Shown here: positions 21,621 to 33,345 of the stretch, in pieces | How positions within the stretch are numbered: the first letter of the stretch is position 1 | How the letters are laid out: the number at the start of each line of letters is the position of its first letter | NCBI GenBank assembly: GCA_028015205.1 | Contig: JAPWFG010000018.1 | Location: 3,038,001-3,102,000, forward strand | Direction of reading: 5' to 3' | DNA: 64,000 nucleotides | From: Mytilisepta virgata | Lineage: Eukaryota > Mollusca > Bivalvia > Mytilida > Mytilidae | The notes under the pieces: model-generated | Seen by the model: the letters and a program-made list of their open reading frames with translations, nothing else | Told to the model about the DNA's origin: nothing | Database searches by the model: none | Translations under genes and position numbers: made by a program

Positions 21621-22074
21621 ATACACGATTAGGCTGAGGTTAGTTAAAGAACATCCCTGTTTACCATACGTGGTTGTTAATCAGAAAATCCAGAATGATG
21701 AAAGCGAGATACCGTGATAATATGTCAACAAAGATCGCCTATCTTCCCGCCCCTCCCAAAATTTAAAAGACTTCGTTTACCAATGAATATAAGATTTCCG
21801 AGATAAATTATTTATGATTCTATATTGTATACAAGTATACCATTAATATCATAGCAATCATCAACTATATAACCTTATTTAGATTCACGTATTTGATTAA
21901 TTCGCCTCTCTTTGTAACTATACGTTTTGTGACATAACTTGTTACCTAAAAATTGGCGAAGTAGTGAAAGAAATTTCAGACACAACGTTTAATGTTTAGT
22001 TTTTACCCCCCCCCCCCCCCCCAGAACAGAACCTAGAAATCAGCTGCATAGAATTTAAAGACACTCATCAGTGA

Positions 22075-25000
22075 TTGAGTTAAAAGAGTTATGGGTATAC
22101 CCAAATAAAAAAAAACTACAAATTTATGATTTACATGATAAATATTTAAAAACGTAGGACATTAGAAAGGAAGTTGAAAAATAATCTCTTGATTTATTTA
22201 TTGCATCACTGATTGTTTAAACAAGACCAACAAAATCAGAGTCGCATTAGATAATTACAGACTACATTATAAATAATGAATAAAATACATTAAATCGACA
22301 CAATAGGGCACATTAACATTTTACATTTGTCGTGCAAATTAATATTGTCCATAAATTTTATCTTCTTATCAACTGACATATCCACATGAATAATTACATG
22401 TATACAGAAATGGTTTCAAAAATGTATTTTACCACTCTCAAGGGGATCGGTGATCAGAATAAGCTCACACTTGCAGAGGATCAAGACACTCAGTTTTTCA
22501 GTATAATATTTTTTGTCTCTGTCTTCTAGTATGTTTTTTATGATGTAAACTATAATTTATTATATATTTGGCCTTTTCCATCCTTTCGGTTTGGCTTTTT
22601 TATGTTTCGGAATATGTCTCAGAAATTCGCTGGGAGATAAAATTGATATTATACCATTTCATTCACCATGTACACGTAACAGAGATAATCAAAGTCTCAT
22701 GTTTAACTAAATTTTCCAGTGTTGAATGCATAACTGCCTCTTATAAAGTTTTGCCTTTATTTTAATATCCAAGGAATCCAATTTAAAAAAAAATATTATA
22801 GAGGATTCTTAACCAATATTACCCTCTACAATTAAAGAATCCCTTTCCATAACATGTGGGTTATTATGACCAATATTTTCCCACAGAAATTACTCGGTTA
22901 TGTTTTTTCATTTAAGTCAATTTCTCAGAAATCTATTTAAACAAGTGATTATGGTTATTCATTAATCTTTCAATACAACAAAATCCATCAACATTAGAGT
23001 GTTCATGACCTACATTGTATGCTTTAGTGCTTTGAATAAATTTATGCATTTAGGCTTATTATTGAAAAACCCTATCGGAATGTATTCATTATAAAATAAC
23101 TCATGGGGGCTAGGGAATTGAAGAAATTTACACATGGGCTGGTGGGCCCGTATATTTTATATATGAAACACGAATATGAAGGTCCAGCCCATGTGTAAAG
23201 GACATCAACTCTATAACACTCATCAATTATTTCTAGATAATAGTCGAATTATGTTATTCAAGAAATATTTAACATACTTATCGGCAACCGTCACGTCGTT
23301 CAAAAATCAAGATTACGCCAAACATTGTCAAAATTGTTGCTCTACACAACTGTTGTGGTTTTATCGCATGATTTCTTTATAAAAACAAGCAATGTTGTGT
23401 GGAAAAAGGGTTCGCGTTAACATGAACAAAAGTACCCGGGTGTGCTAAAAGTTGATTTATCAGGTAATAAATCTTTTAAATGATATTCATTAAGAAATAA
23501 TTCATGGGGCTAGAGAATGGAAGAAATTTACACATGGGCTGGGCCCGTATATTCGAATATAAAACACGAATATGAAAGTCCAGCCCAAGTGTAAACGACT
23601 TCAACTCTATAACCCTCCTGAATTATTTCTATTCTTATAGGATAAATCGGCTAATTCTGCTTAGTTCAGTTGTCCTATATGTATCTGACATTGGTTTGGC
23701 TGTTCCGTTTCTATGGTGATGTAATTTGTCATTTTAAAAGCATGTCTTGAATAAAACAGGTAATAAATCGTTCAAATGATATTTTACCATTACACTCATA
23801 TTACAATGTAGTACATCACTGGCAGCTAAATTTGAGTCACCACGACAAACAGTGTATGATTTGATTATCTTGATTTATATTTTGTTTTGCATTTATAAAA
23901 AGAACCTATAATGTTTTTCTACTACAACCATCTTTTGTTCAAAGTCAATAGCCAACATACAAGTCTACATATGCTTCAGTGACTCCGTAGAAATACACCG
24001 TTTTTAAGAAACATAATTTACTACAGTACTGTGCTTTCAATATTTTTAAGGGGGGAAAATTAATGTAAGGAATGAACGTTTAATATACTTGTACATGTAT
24101 TTGAAATAACTAAAAAAAAACATGCCGCCACAAACATTAATAAATAATAGATGGGTATTCTATGTGCGAGAAGGCAGGACATACATGTCTAATAGACACG
24201 TAACCTCTAGTTTTGTTATAGATTTCAATATAATTTTTTATTGTTAATATATTTGGACTTGTTTCTTTGTCACTGGATTTTTTCAGTTTATTTCCTTCTT
24301 TGACCTGATTCAGTATAGTTTATATTCTATATTTTATCAAGGCATAGTATGTCCTTTCATATTCGATATTTGATATTTTTTCTATTCAGTTAAATAATAT
24401 CTGTATCTTCATGTTTCATCTTATAAACTTCCCTTTAACTCATTAGTACATGTTCCCGAGAAATGCTGTTGTTAATACAAATATAATGCACCGGTTGTTA
24501 TGGTCGTAATATCGGGTATAATGTGGAATTTGTGAAAAAGTTTACATGTGATAATACTTCCAAAGTCAGTTTTAAATCCTTACTCAGAAGATCAAGGTGA
24601 GCCTTTACAGTTTTAGTGACATTTTTTCATAACGTAGAATTAAAATACTTGAATATAATCAATATTTAAAAAAAAATAGTTACCGTTAATTTTTTTTTAT
24701 CAAAAAAAAACAAAGAAAAAAAAACGTTTGAAAATGACCTGTATATCGAATATACTGGACATATTAGACTTTTACATATTTTTTTTGGATAATAGGAGTA
24801 CATATTTTAATCCTGAATTTTATGTATAATATGGTGCTGAGGTGACCACATTTTTGGTATCACGATTCTACCTCTAAAGTTATAATTTGACTTTCCTTAC
24901 TTCCGTTTCCGGCGAACCAAACCTTTTCTAGCCTTAGTATGTAGAACAATATGGTCATATTCGCTTCAATAAATAAATTCACTTTGGATTGCATTAAACA

Positions 25001-26171
25001 AAGACTTTTCTAAATGACCAATTAGCTCCAAGTAGCGCTCACAACGCTCGCTATTAAATGCAATTCAGAAAGAAAAAAAACAGTTCATGTCCTTCACGTT
25101 TAAGACCCTTGTAGTATTTTTCGAAGAGTATGCTAATGTCTGTTAGGGAAGGCTAAATTATCCGTCCCTCAACCTCTTTGTGTCCTCATTTCACCCCTTT
25201 TTGAAATATGTTTGATAACTTGTTGAACTCATTTGGCAAAATGCTGGGTACTTTATTCATGGCATTTGCATCACGTGACATTAGCCCTTTTAAACAAATG
25301 ACCTCCTTTGGTTGTAGATCGAAAATAATAAAATTGTTTGAATTACGAATAATCGAGTCTTTTCTTATCTCTGCTCTTAAACTAATGTGTCTATGAAAAC
25401 TCCCTTTGGCGGATATTTACAAATTGTTTGTTTAATTCTGAGGGGAAAGGCTTCAGATTTGAAGTATTACGCTATGGGGGACTTGAAATTATCATGCTTT
25501 AAAAACATTTTGTCCGAAGAGTTATGGAAGCAGGTGAGATAAAAGTTATTTCTTCATAAAATTCATCCTCCAAAGTTGTTCTCCATATGCGAACAATTTA
25601 TGTATGATCTCGATTTGTATTTGTATTTGCTGTTTGAATTTGCATTTTTCACTAATTTGGGTTAATTCATATAGCACTTATACTACGGTTATGCTTCAGT
25701 TTTTTAAACTGACTAGGCAGAAAGTTTACAATGCCGACAATGTTCATTTGCAAACGAAAAGAAAGCTAATATTGTGTAGAATGTACGTATATTGGGACAA
25801 ATTTCTTATGAGTTATAAGAATTTGAATATTTGCATTTTTATTTTTGGGCAAGTATAATGCTTTGTAATGAATGTCGTCAGAGAAATTAAAAAAGGCCGC
25901 TATGCAAATAGCAAAGTACCCGCAAGTTTGTCATATGTTCTTCTTCTAATGAAGAACCATGAATTATTTGGTCGTAAGGCAAACAGCAATCAATCAATCA
26001 TTTAAAAAATATCAAATTGTCTGATTTATACGCGGATCTGTACCTGAAAGTTCAATAGATTGTCACGAGTTCACCTGTAAATATATATAGTGTAAAATCG
26101 GATAGTGTCGTATTCGAGACTAAGTACAAAGAAGAATTTGATTAAATATTTATTATATACTGTTACACAAG
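22075..26171 (+). repeat. Large repeat, copy A (~4.1 kb)
   Basis: Copy A runs from about TACAAATTTATGATTTACAT to the end landmark TACTGTTACACAAG (26158-26171). Copy B begins 60 bp later in direct orientation, and copy C is at 39183-43964. A contains the hairpin subrepeat (23128-23198 and 23530-23596). It lacks the insertion that B and C share after GGCATAGTAT (24341-24350). A poly-C tract lies just upstream at about 22007-22022. No convincing coding region was found. The 84-codon ORF at 25604-25858 has a homologue in C but shows no sign of selection. The family is not recognised. Confidence 0.8.
23120..23770. repeat. Hairpin subrepeats in copy A
   Basis: ACACATGGGCTGG and CCAGCCCATGTGT form the arms of a hairpin with a ~35-45-nt AT-rich loop at 23128-23198. 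The second hairpin (23530-23596) is 402 bp downstream. The first unit continues with the CGGCAACCGTCACGTCGTTC block; the second lacks it. Confidence 0.8.
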
Positions 26172-26554
26172 AAATGTATAGGAGTTCCTATTTAAAAACA
26201 CTGTTGCAAGTTTATCAATATCAGTGTTGGGGTTAAAAAGAGTAACCGGTATAAACAAATAAAAAAAAAAATACAAATTTATTATTTACATGATAAATAT
26301 TTAAAACAGTAGGACATTGAAAAGGAAGTTGAAAAAGAATATGTTGATTTATTTATTGCATCACTGATCATTTAAACAAAACCAACAAAATCAGAGTCGC
26401 ATTAAATAATTACATACTACCTAATAAAACATGAATACAATACATTAAATTGATACAGTAGGGCACTTTAACATTTTACATTTGTCGTGCAAAATTATAT
26501 TGTCCATCAATTTTTTCTAATTATTAACTGACATAACTGTCCACATGAATAATT

Positions 26555-26932
26555 ACATTTCTCCTATTCTTGACGTGGGATAAATTACATAATATCTTTA
26601 ACCACTTCCCGGTGGTTAAATTTCTTCGTGGGAATTACCGACCTTTTTTCTACAGTTATTGGAACGGTAAACTAGAAAAGTCCCGAATTGACGTCTATGT
26701 AAACAAACTACATAGCAACAACATTTTTTTGAGGTTTCTGTCGAAAGTCATAGGAGAAACAGATTCTCCTTCACTTTACTCGTGAGTTATGGAATTCCTC
26801 CACCCTCAATAGATACATTTTAGATTTTAACACGCTCGCTAAAGGCTCGCGTGTTGAAAATCGAAAATTTAATTATTGAGGGTGGAGAAATTCTATAAGT
26901 CACACGTACATGAAGGAGAAACTATATGTATA
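26555..26932. mobile_element. Fold-back MITE inserted in copy B
   Basis: Copy A reads continuously AATTACATGTATACAG at the matching site, while B is interrupted by about 375 bp starting TTCTCCTATTCTTGAC and ending GAAGGAGAAAC. The right half (26761-26932) is an imperfect palindrome with ~80-nt arms: CTCCACCCTCAAT at 26798-26810 pairs with ATTGAGGGTGGAG at 26874-26886, and ACACGCTCGC pairs with GCTCGCGTGT near the centre. A related shorter copy in reverse orientation is at 44925-45080. The ORF at 26570-26785 is contained in it and is not a gene. Confidence 0.82.
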
Positions 26933-27659
26933 CAGAAATGCTTGTAAAAATGTATTTTACCACTTTCAAGGTGATCGGTGATCAGGATAAGCTCACCCTT
27001 GTGGAGGATCAAGACACTAAGTTTTTTCAGTATATTAATTTTTGTAGTTCTTCAATTTCCTTGTCTCTGTCTTCTCGTATGTTTTTTGTGATGTAAACTA
27101 TAATTTAATATATATTTAGCCTTTTCCGTCCTTTTGGTTTGGCTTTTCTGTGTTTCGGAAAATGTCTCAGAAATTCGTTGGGAGATAACATTGATATTAT
27201 GTCATTTCATTATCCATATACACGTAACAGAGATGATCAAAAGTGTCATTTTCAGCTAAATTTAACAGTGTTTAATGCATGACTGCCTCTTATAAAGCTT
27301 TGCATTATTTTAATATCCGAGGTATCCAATTAAAAAAAAAAATATTATATAGGATTCTTAACCAATATTACCCTCTAAAATTATAGAATCCCTGTCCATA
27401 ACATGTGGGTTATTATGGCCAATATTTTCCCACAGGAATGGCTCGGTTATGTTTTTTTCATTTAGGTCCATTTCTCAGAAATCTATTAAAACAAGTGATT
27501 ATAGTTATTCAGTCTTTCAATACAACAACATCCATCAACATTGGAGTGATCATGACCTACATTGTATGCTTTAGTGCTTTGAATAGATTTATGCATTTAG
27601 GTTTATTATTGAAAAACCTATGAGAATGTATTCATTATAAACTAACTCATGGGGGCTAA

Positions 27660-28860
27660 GGAATTATAGAAATTTACACATGGGTTGGGCCCGTGTATTT
27701 ATATATGAAACACGAATATGAAGGTCCAGCCCATGTGTAAACGACTTCAACTCTATAACCTTCATGAATTATTTCTAGATAATAGTCGAATTATGTTATT
27801 CAAGAAATATTTAACATACTTATCGGCAACCGTCACGTCGTTCAAAAATCAAGATTACGCCCGGCCAAACATTGTCAAAATTGTTGCTCTACACAACTGT
27901 TGTGGTTTTATCGCATGATTTCTTTGTAAAGACAAGCAACGTTGTGTGGAAAAAGGGTTCGCGTTAACATGAACAAAACTACCCGGATGTGCTAAAAGTT
28001 GATTTATCAGTTAATAAATCTTTTAAATGATATTCATTAAGAAATAATTCATGGGGACTAGAGAATGGAAGAAATTTACACATGGACTGGGCCCGTATAT
28101 TTGAATATAAAACACGAATATGAAGGTCCAGCCCATGTGTAAACTACTTCAACTCTATAACCCTCATGAATTATTGTATTCTTATAGGACAAATCCACTA
28201 ATTCTGCTTAGTTCAGTTGTCATATATGTATCTGACATTAGTTTGGCCGTTCCATTTATATTGTGATGTTATTTCTCATTTTAAAAACATGTCTTGTATA
28301 AAAATATTTTCATAAGATAATAGTCGAATTATGTTATTCAAGAAATATTTAACATACTTATCGGCAACCGTCACGTCGTTCAAAAATCAAGATTACGCCC
28401 GGCCCAACATTGTCAAAAAATTGCTCTACACAACTGTTGTGGTTTTATCGCAGGTTTTCTATGTAAAGACAAGCAACTTTGTGTGGAAAAGAGTTCGCGT
28501 TAACACGAACACCTCTACCCGGATGAGCTAAAGTGAAGTTATCAGGTAATAAATCGTTTAAATGTTATTCATTAAGAAATAATTCACGGGGGCCACAGAA
28601 TTGAAGACAATTACAAATTGGAATATAAAACACGAATATGAAGGTCCAGCCCATGTGTAAACGACTTCAACTCTATAACCCTCCTGAATTATTTCTATTC
28701 TAATATGACAAATACGCTGAATTCTGTTTAGTTTAGTTGTCCTATATGTATCTGATATTGGTTAGGTCGTTCCATTTCTATTGTGATGTAATTTGTCCTT
28801 TTAAAATCATGTCTTGAATAAAATAGGTAATAAATCGTTTAAATGATATTTCTTCATTAC
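27660..28860. repeat. Expanded hairpin subrepeat array in copy B
   Basis: Hairpin units start near 27673, 28079 and (left arm eroded) 28612. The CGGCAACCGTCACGTCGTTC block occurs at about 27824 and again at about 28363. A has two hairpins, B three and C one (39608-39676), so the subrepeat number changes among paralogues. The short ORFs here (27718-27918, 28331-28531 and 23176-23382) are repeat shadows. Confidence 0.8.
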
Positions 28861-29783
28861 ACTCATATTACGATGTAGTACATCACAAGGCAGATAAATT
28901 TGAGTCACCACGACAAACAGTGTATGATTTGATTATCTTGATTAATATTTTGTTTTGCATTTATAAAAAGAACCTATAATGTTTTTCGACTACAGTCATC
29001 TTTTGTTCAAAGTAAATAGCCAACCGTTTTTTAAGAAACATAATTTACTACTGTGGTTTCATTATTTTTAATGGGGTAAACATTAATGTAAGAACTGAAA
29101 AATTAATATACTTGTACATGTATTTGAAATAACTAAAAAAAATATGCCGTCACAAACATTGATAAATAATAAATGGGTATTCTATCTGCAAGAAGACGGG
29201 ACAAACATGTCTTATAGACAAGTAATCTCTTTTGTTATAGATTTCAATATAATTTTTTATTGTTAATATATTTCGACTTGTTCCTTTGTCACTGGATTTT
29301 TTCAGTTTATTTCCTTCTTTGACCTGATTCAGTATAGTTTATATTCTATATTTTATCAAGGCATAGTATATACAAAAGAATTTAGAATGTTGTTTTGTTT
29401 TTTTTTTTAATATGCGGAAAAATTAGATTTATTATTTCGTTCCTTAATAATAAGATTAACAAGAATATTGTGGGTAAATATAAATTTTAGATAATGGCAT
29501 AATTATAGAAAAAAGGACAGCATGATATTGATTCATAAAGAGAAACATAATTTACAGCTTCCGTGTACTAAATACGTGCATATACTAATATTTACTTTTA
29601 AAAATTGATTTATACTTTGAGTTTTTTATCAAGTGTCATAAATTTTCTTTTCTACCGATATCATACGTTTTAAATTTTACTGAGATTATATCTACAGAAT
29701 TAACATGTTTGTACATCTAAAAAGACGAATGACCCGGATAACCAAAATAAAAAAGACAACTAATGTAAAAACAACACATTCTT

Positions 29784-30460
29784 TAACTAGAGGCTCCCAG
29801 GAGCCTGTATAGCTCATCTGGATTCAAATTGCCAATTAACAGCCATAAAAGCACACAAGGAACACAAGTCTGTAGTACTGGAAATAATTCTGAAAGAGGA
29901 CAATCTGAAAACCATGGCTGCCAATTCTGGTTCCAATTGGGCAAGTGCTTTCAGACAAGAAGATTTTGGTTTCGTGAATTTTTCCATACGATCCTTAGTT
30001 CGGTGTGGCGGCAATCTCTGTTGACAGTTCGAGTCATCAGACTCAATTCTGAAAAAAGACCATCAAAAACCATTTCTGCCTAGTTTGGTTCCAATTGGCT
30101 CCATGGTTTCAGATAAGAAGACTTTTAAATTAATTTCCCCTAGGGTCCTATGTTAATCTAAGTTCGGCTGTGGTAGCCTCCTTGCTTTACATTCGGGATC
30201 ATCTGACAAAATTCTGAAAGAGAACCACATAAAGACAATTCCTGCCAATTATGGTTCCAATTGGCTTAGTAGTTTCAGAAAAAAAAGAAAAAAAAACATT
30301 TTTAATGAATCGTCCCATAGGGTCCTATTGTTAACTAAGTTTGGATGTTGTGGGCATGTTGGTTGACATTCTGGTTCATCGGACACAATTCTGAAAGAGA
30401 CCATTTCTGCCAAGTATAGTTCTAATAGGTTTAGTGGTTTTAATCAAGAAAATGCGCAGG
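29784..30460 (-). mobile_element. Pearl-like element, reverse orientation, truncated (copy B)
   Basis: It starts with the complement of the conserved end (ACTAGAGGCTCCCAGGAGCC, then TGTATAGCTCATCTGGATTC) and runs through about four diverged ~165-bp units with ATTCTGAAAGAG anchors (29886, 30207 and 30388). It lacks the microsatellite end. It is paralogous to the element at 40975-41790 because both lie in the same insertion of the large repeat. Confidence 0.75.
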
Positions 30461-30465
30461 TATGT

Positions 30466-31350
30466 TAAGGCTGTTTTTCAATGGGGAGGTAACTCTTGGT
30501 GCGCTTATGAATATTTATTAGTAATGGCGTGACGACAATGTCGGCGTCTTCTGTCTTGGAAGCGTGAAAATCTACGATATTATTTATTGAACGGTTATTT
30601 TTGCGTGACTTTTGATATCATATGATGAACCTGAATTATATATACCAATTTCAATGGGAAAGTATCCAATATGCTGTCAATAAAAGCCACAAAGTACAGA
30701 AAATAAAATCAGGCGACAAAATGGGGAGGCGGGGTTTAATTTCCTTATATCGAAAAACTAATTCGTTGAGAAGCTTGGAAATATATTAGAAGCACCTGCT
30801 ATGACGCCGAGTAGCTGAATGGGATTTAGAGATTTTGCTCTCCTGCTAAGATGTTTGATTGATCTAATTGGTGCCAGGATGATATTTATATACATCTTTT
30901 ATCAGGTAAAATTTGTCAAACATTATTTAAAACTACCCTTGAATTGTTGAATCTGCCTACCGTGACCGTCCACGTGGGAACACGTGTGTCAATATTGAGC
31001 TTTCTTCTTAATGTACATGGATTATGCATTACCCGCATCACCCTAAGCAAGTTCAGTTTACAAGTAAAGTCCCAAAAATTAAAAAAAAATATTCTTGTAT
31101 ATCTGTTTTTGAAGTTCATGCACTGTGGGATTCCTAAAAAGGGGGGGGGGGGGGGTGTTACCTCATCACTGTCACTGACACTAACAAAATTCAGGTCATT
31201 ATGATTCTTCCATTGGTTGTTTTAAGATTTGGATAAGAATTTCATAATTTTCTCATGAACAGCTAGAAAAAAGGTTGTTTTTTTTTTTTTTTTTTTTTAA
31301 ATTCATTGATGAAGAGAACAAACTTATTTATTCCAAGATGACAGAAAATG
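30466..31350. other. Unassigned spacer with homopolymer runs
   Basis: No gene or recognised element. It contains a G-run at 31141-31155 and a T-run at 31278-31299. The 67- and 86-codon ORFs near 30916-31204 have no recognisable features. Confidence 0.5.
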
Positions 31351-31370
31351 AAACCAGATATTCTGCATTC

Positions 31371-33126
31371 CTACCATTACCATAGAATAGAATAAGAATA
31401 AGAATTTTATTTCCAATTAAGGGCCCATTAAGAGCAAGCAATCAAATACAAATGATTTATATCATTGGAGGTACATATGTAAGAGATAATTTATTCCGGC
31501 TGTGATATTCATATATCTGTGAAATATTTTCCGACCGTCAAATGATGATCTTGTGTAAAATATGAATCAGATAATATTTTATAGCAATCTTAATTTTTAT
31601 ATAATGAAATATTTTCCAACTTTATTCCGTCAGAAGTGTATTAATATACGAGTTCGGAAATAATTTCACACCGGAAAAAATAAACCGTTACACATATACA
31701 GTTTACATACATATATATATTTAAACCCACAATAACCGCAGTCAGGTCAGAGCCATACTATATGCACAATATCTATATTATCATAATATATCAATTAAAA
31801 TATTTGCATGTTATTATATATAATTTCTTATTTCTAAACACTTATTTATAAATTTATATACCCAATGTTTTTAGGACATTAATATTTTCATTAGTCAATA
31901 GCCAAATAAACTTTGCTGTTTTATTCAAGTTCCCAAAATTATTACAAAATAAAGATATATTTTCATAAAATACTTTTCTTTCATTTTCATACAATGGACA
32001 TTGAGCTAAAAAGTGTTCCTCGTATTCAACCTCTCCGAGTATGCACTTAGTACATAGTCTTTGTGAACGTTCAATATAATTTTTAGCATATAGTTTTTAT
32101 TTTTAAACAATGAGCACTAACTCTAATTTTACAAATTGATTGTCTAATTTTAAAATCATTTAAATCAAGATATTTCTCTCTTTCAAAACATCTTTTGACA
32201 GTGAAGTATGTTAATAATTTCCCTTTGTCAGAATTTAAACTACTTTCTCTAAAGCCATCCCAAAAATTGAAGAAACTTTTTGATAGTTTATTTTTAACAA
32301 TTTTGCATAAACGACCTAATTTTAGTTCCTTTAAATTTGATATTGGTAAATCTATCTCTTTCAATATGAACATAATACTAGAATACCAAGTATTAACTTT
32401 ACAAGAATGCAATTGCCTGTTACATATATAGGCATCATACAATAGACCTTCCTTTAAATTTTCTAGTCTATGATAATATTTCAACATTGACAAAATAATA
32501 GTAAAATATACAGGGATTCTGCCAAGCTCAGACATAATTGCTATATTACTGGATTTTTTATTAACACCAAGGACATATTTCAAAAATTTTATTTGTGATT
32601 TCTCAGAAATATCACCTGACAATACCTTTTCCAATATATAATCATTATTTTTCTTGCAAGCAGAAGATTCAGGGGAAAACACGCCCCAAATTTCACTACC
32701 ATACAATACAATAGGCTTTATTGTGTGGTCATATAGGTGTAATAAAGTTGAGACACTTGGATTTGATGAAGACAAACAACGCTGCAATTTAAAACAGGCC
32801 TTAAGAGATTTTTTATATAATTCATCTTTACATTGCTTAAATTTTCCACTTGATGTAAATGTGATACCTAGATATTTATATATGTTAGGACTCTCAATGT
32901 TTTCTGTTCCAAGTTGTAATGGACATTTAATTAACTTTCCTAGTTTGTTAAAAATATAAGCTGAAATTTGCAAAGATCTCCCCTTTCCAATTTTGCACTT
33001 TTCAAAGAATGCATGATGTAAAACAGATATACCACTATCAGGCTTATAATTATATATATACATCAGAGATGCATCAACTGTAGTTGGTATATCTATTTAT
33101 ATCATTATATATATGCCATAAAAGGT
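31371..33126 (-). mobile_element. 5'-truncated non-LTR retrotransposon (LINE)
   Basis: It lies antisense, with the 3' tail at 31385-31430 (complement of GGAAATAAAATTCTTATTCT). It is flanked by an 18-bp target-site duplication with one mismatch: AACCAGATATTCTGCATT at 31352-31369 and AACCAGATATCCTGCATT at 33127-33144. The coding remnant is annotated separately. Confidence 0.82.
31855..33063 (-). pseudogene. LINE reverse transcriptase C-terminal region
   Basis: The 326-codon frame at 32083-33063 carries a thumb-like K-Y-L-G-I-T-F-T-S-S-G-K-F, then L-L-H-L-Y-D-H-T-I-K-P-I-V-L-Y-G-S-E-I-W-G, common to mollusc LINE ORF2 proteins. A one-base shift near 32080 leads into R-L-C-T-K-C-I-L-G-E and E-E-H-F-L-A-Q-C-P-L-Y, a C-x2-C...H...C terminal knuckle, ending near 31855. 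The catalytic palm (F-A-D-D) and the endonuclease are missing. The clade is uncertain (CR1/L2/Jockey-like). Confidence 0.8.
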
Positions 33127-33149
33127 AACCAGATATCCTGCATTTATCA

Positions 33150-33345
33150 TAGTTTATCACACAAGGTGCTATTCATGAAAGACCCTTTCCTAAATTTATC
33201 AAAACCTTCCATTTGCAATTTTCAGAGTGAATGATATAAATAGGATATACCCTTGTCTGGCTTATGACAATACTTATTGTTCTTAATCATTGAAATATTT
33301 TGTCCCTATTGGGCCCTTGATTGGAAATAAAATTATATTCTTATT
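33150..33345 (+). mobile_element. Second LINE 3' end, + orientation
   Basis: TATTGGGCCCTTGATTGGAA followed by ATAAAATTATATTCTTATTC is the same 3' end as at 31385-31430, in the opposite orientation. Only the last ~50-200 bp are present, without coding sequence. Confidence 0.65.

Larger units (their letters stand above)
26230..30465 (+). repeat. Large repeat, copy B, truncated at its 3' end
   Basis: Direct-orientation copy of A, beginning near AAATACAAATTTATTATTT. It differs from A by a fold-back insertion (26555-26932), by extra hairpin subrepeats (27660-28860), and by an insertion after 29369 that includes a reverse Pearl-like element. It stops matching C near 30465. Confidence 0.8.

Noticed and set aside
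25604..25858. 84-codon ORF conserved in position in copy C (43405-43659)
   Set aside because: The two peptides differ at roughly 30 percent of residues while the DNA differs much less. This gives no sign of protein-level constraint, and it is likely a shared non-coding repeat.
30452..30480. Short inverse match to 39126-39155 (AGGTTAAGGCTGT)
   Set aside because: The match does not extend beyond about 25 bp, so it does not support an inversion linking copy B and the start of copy C.
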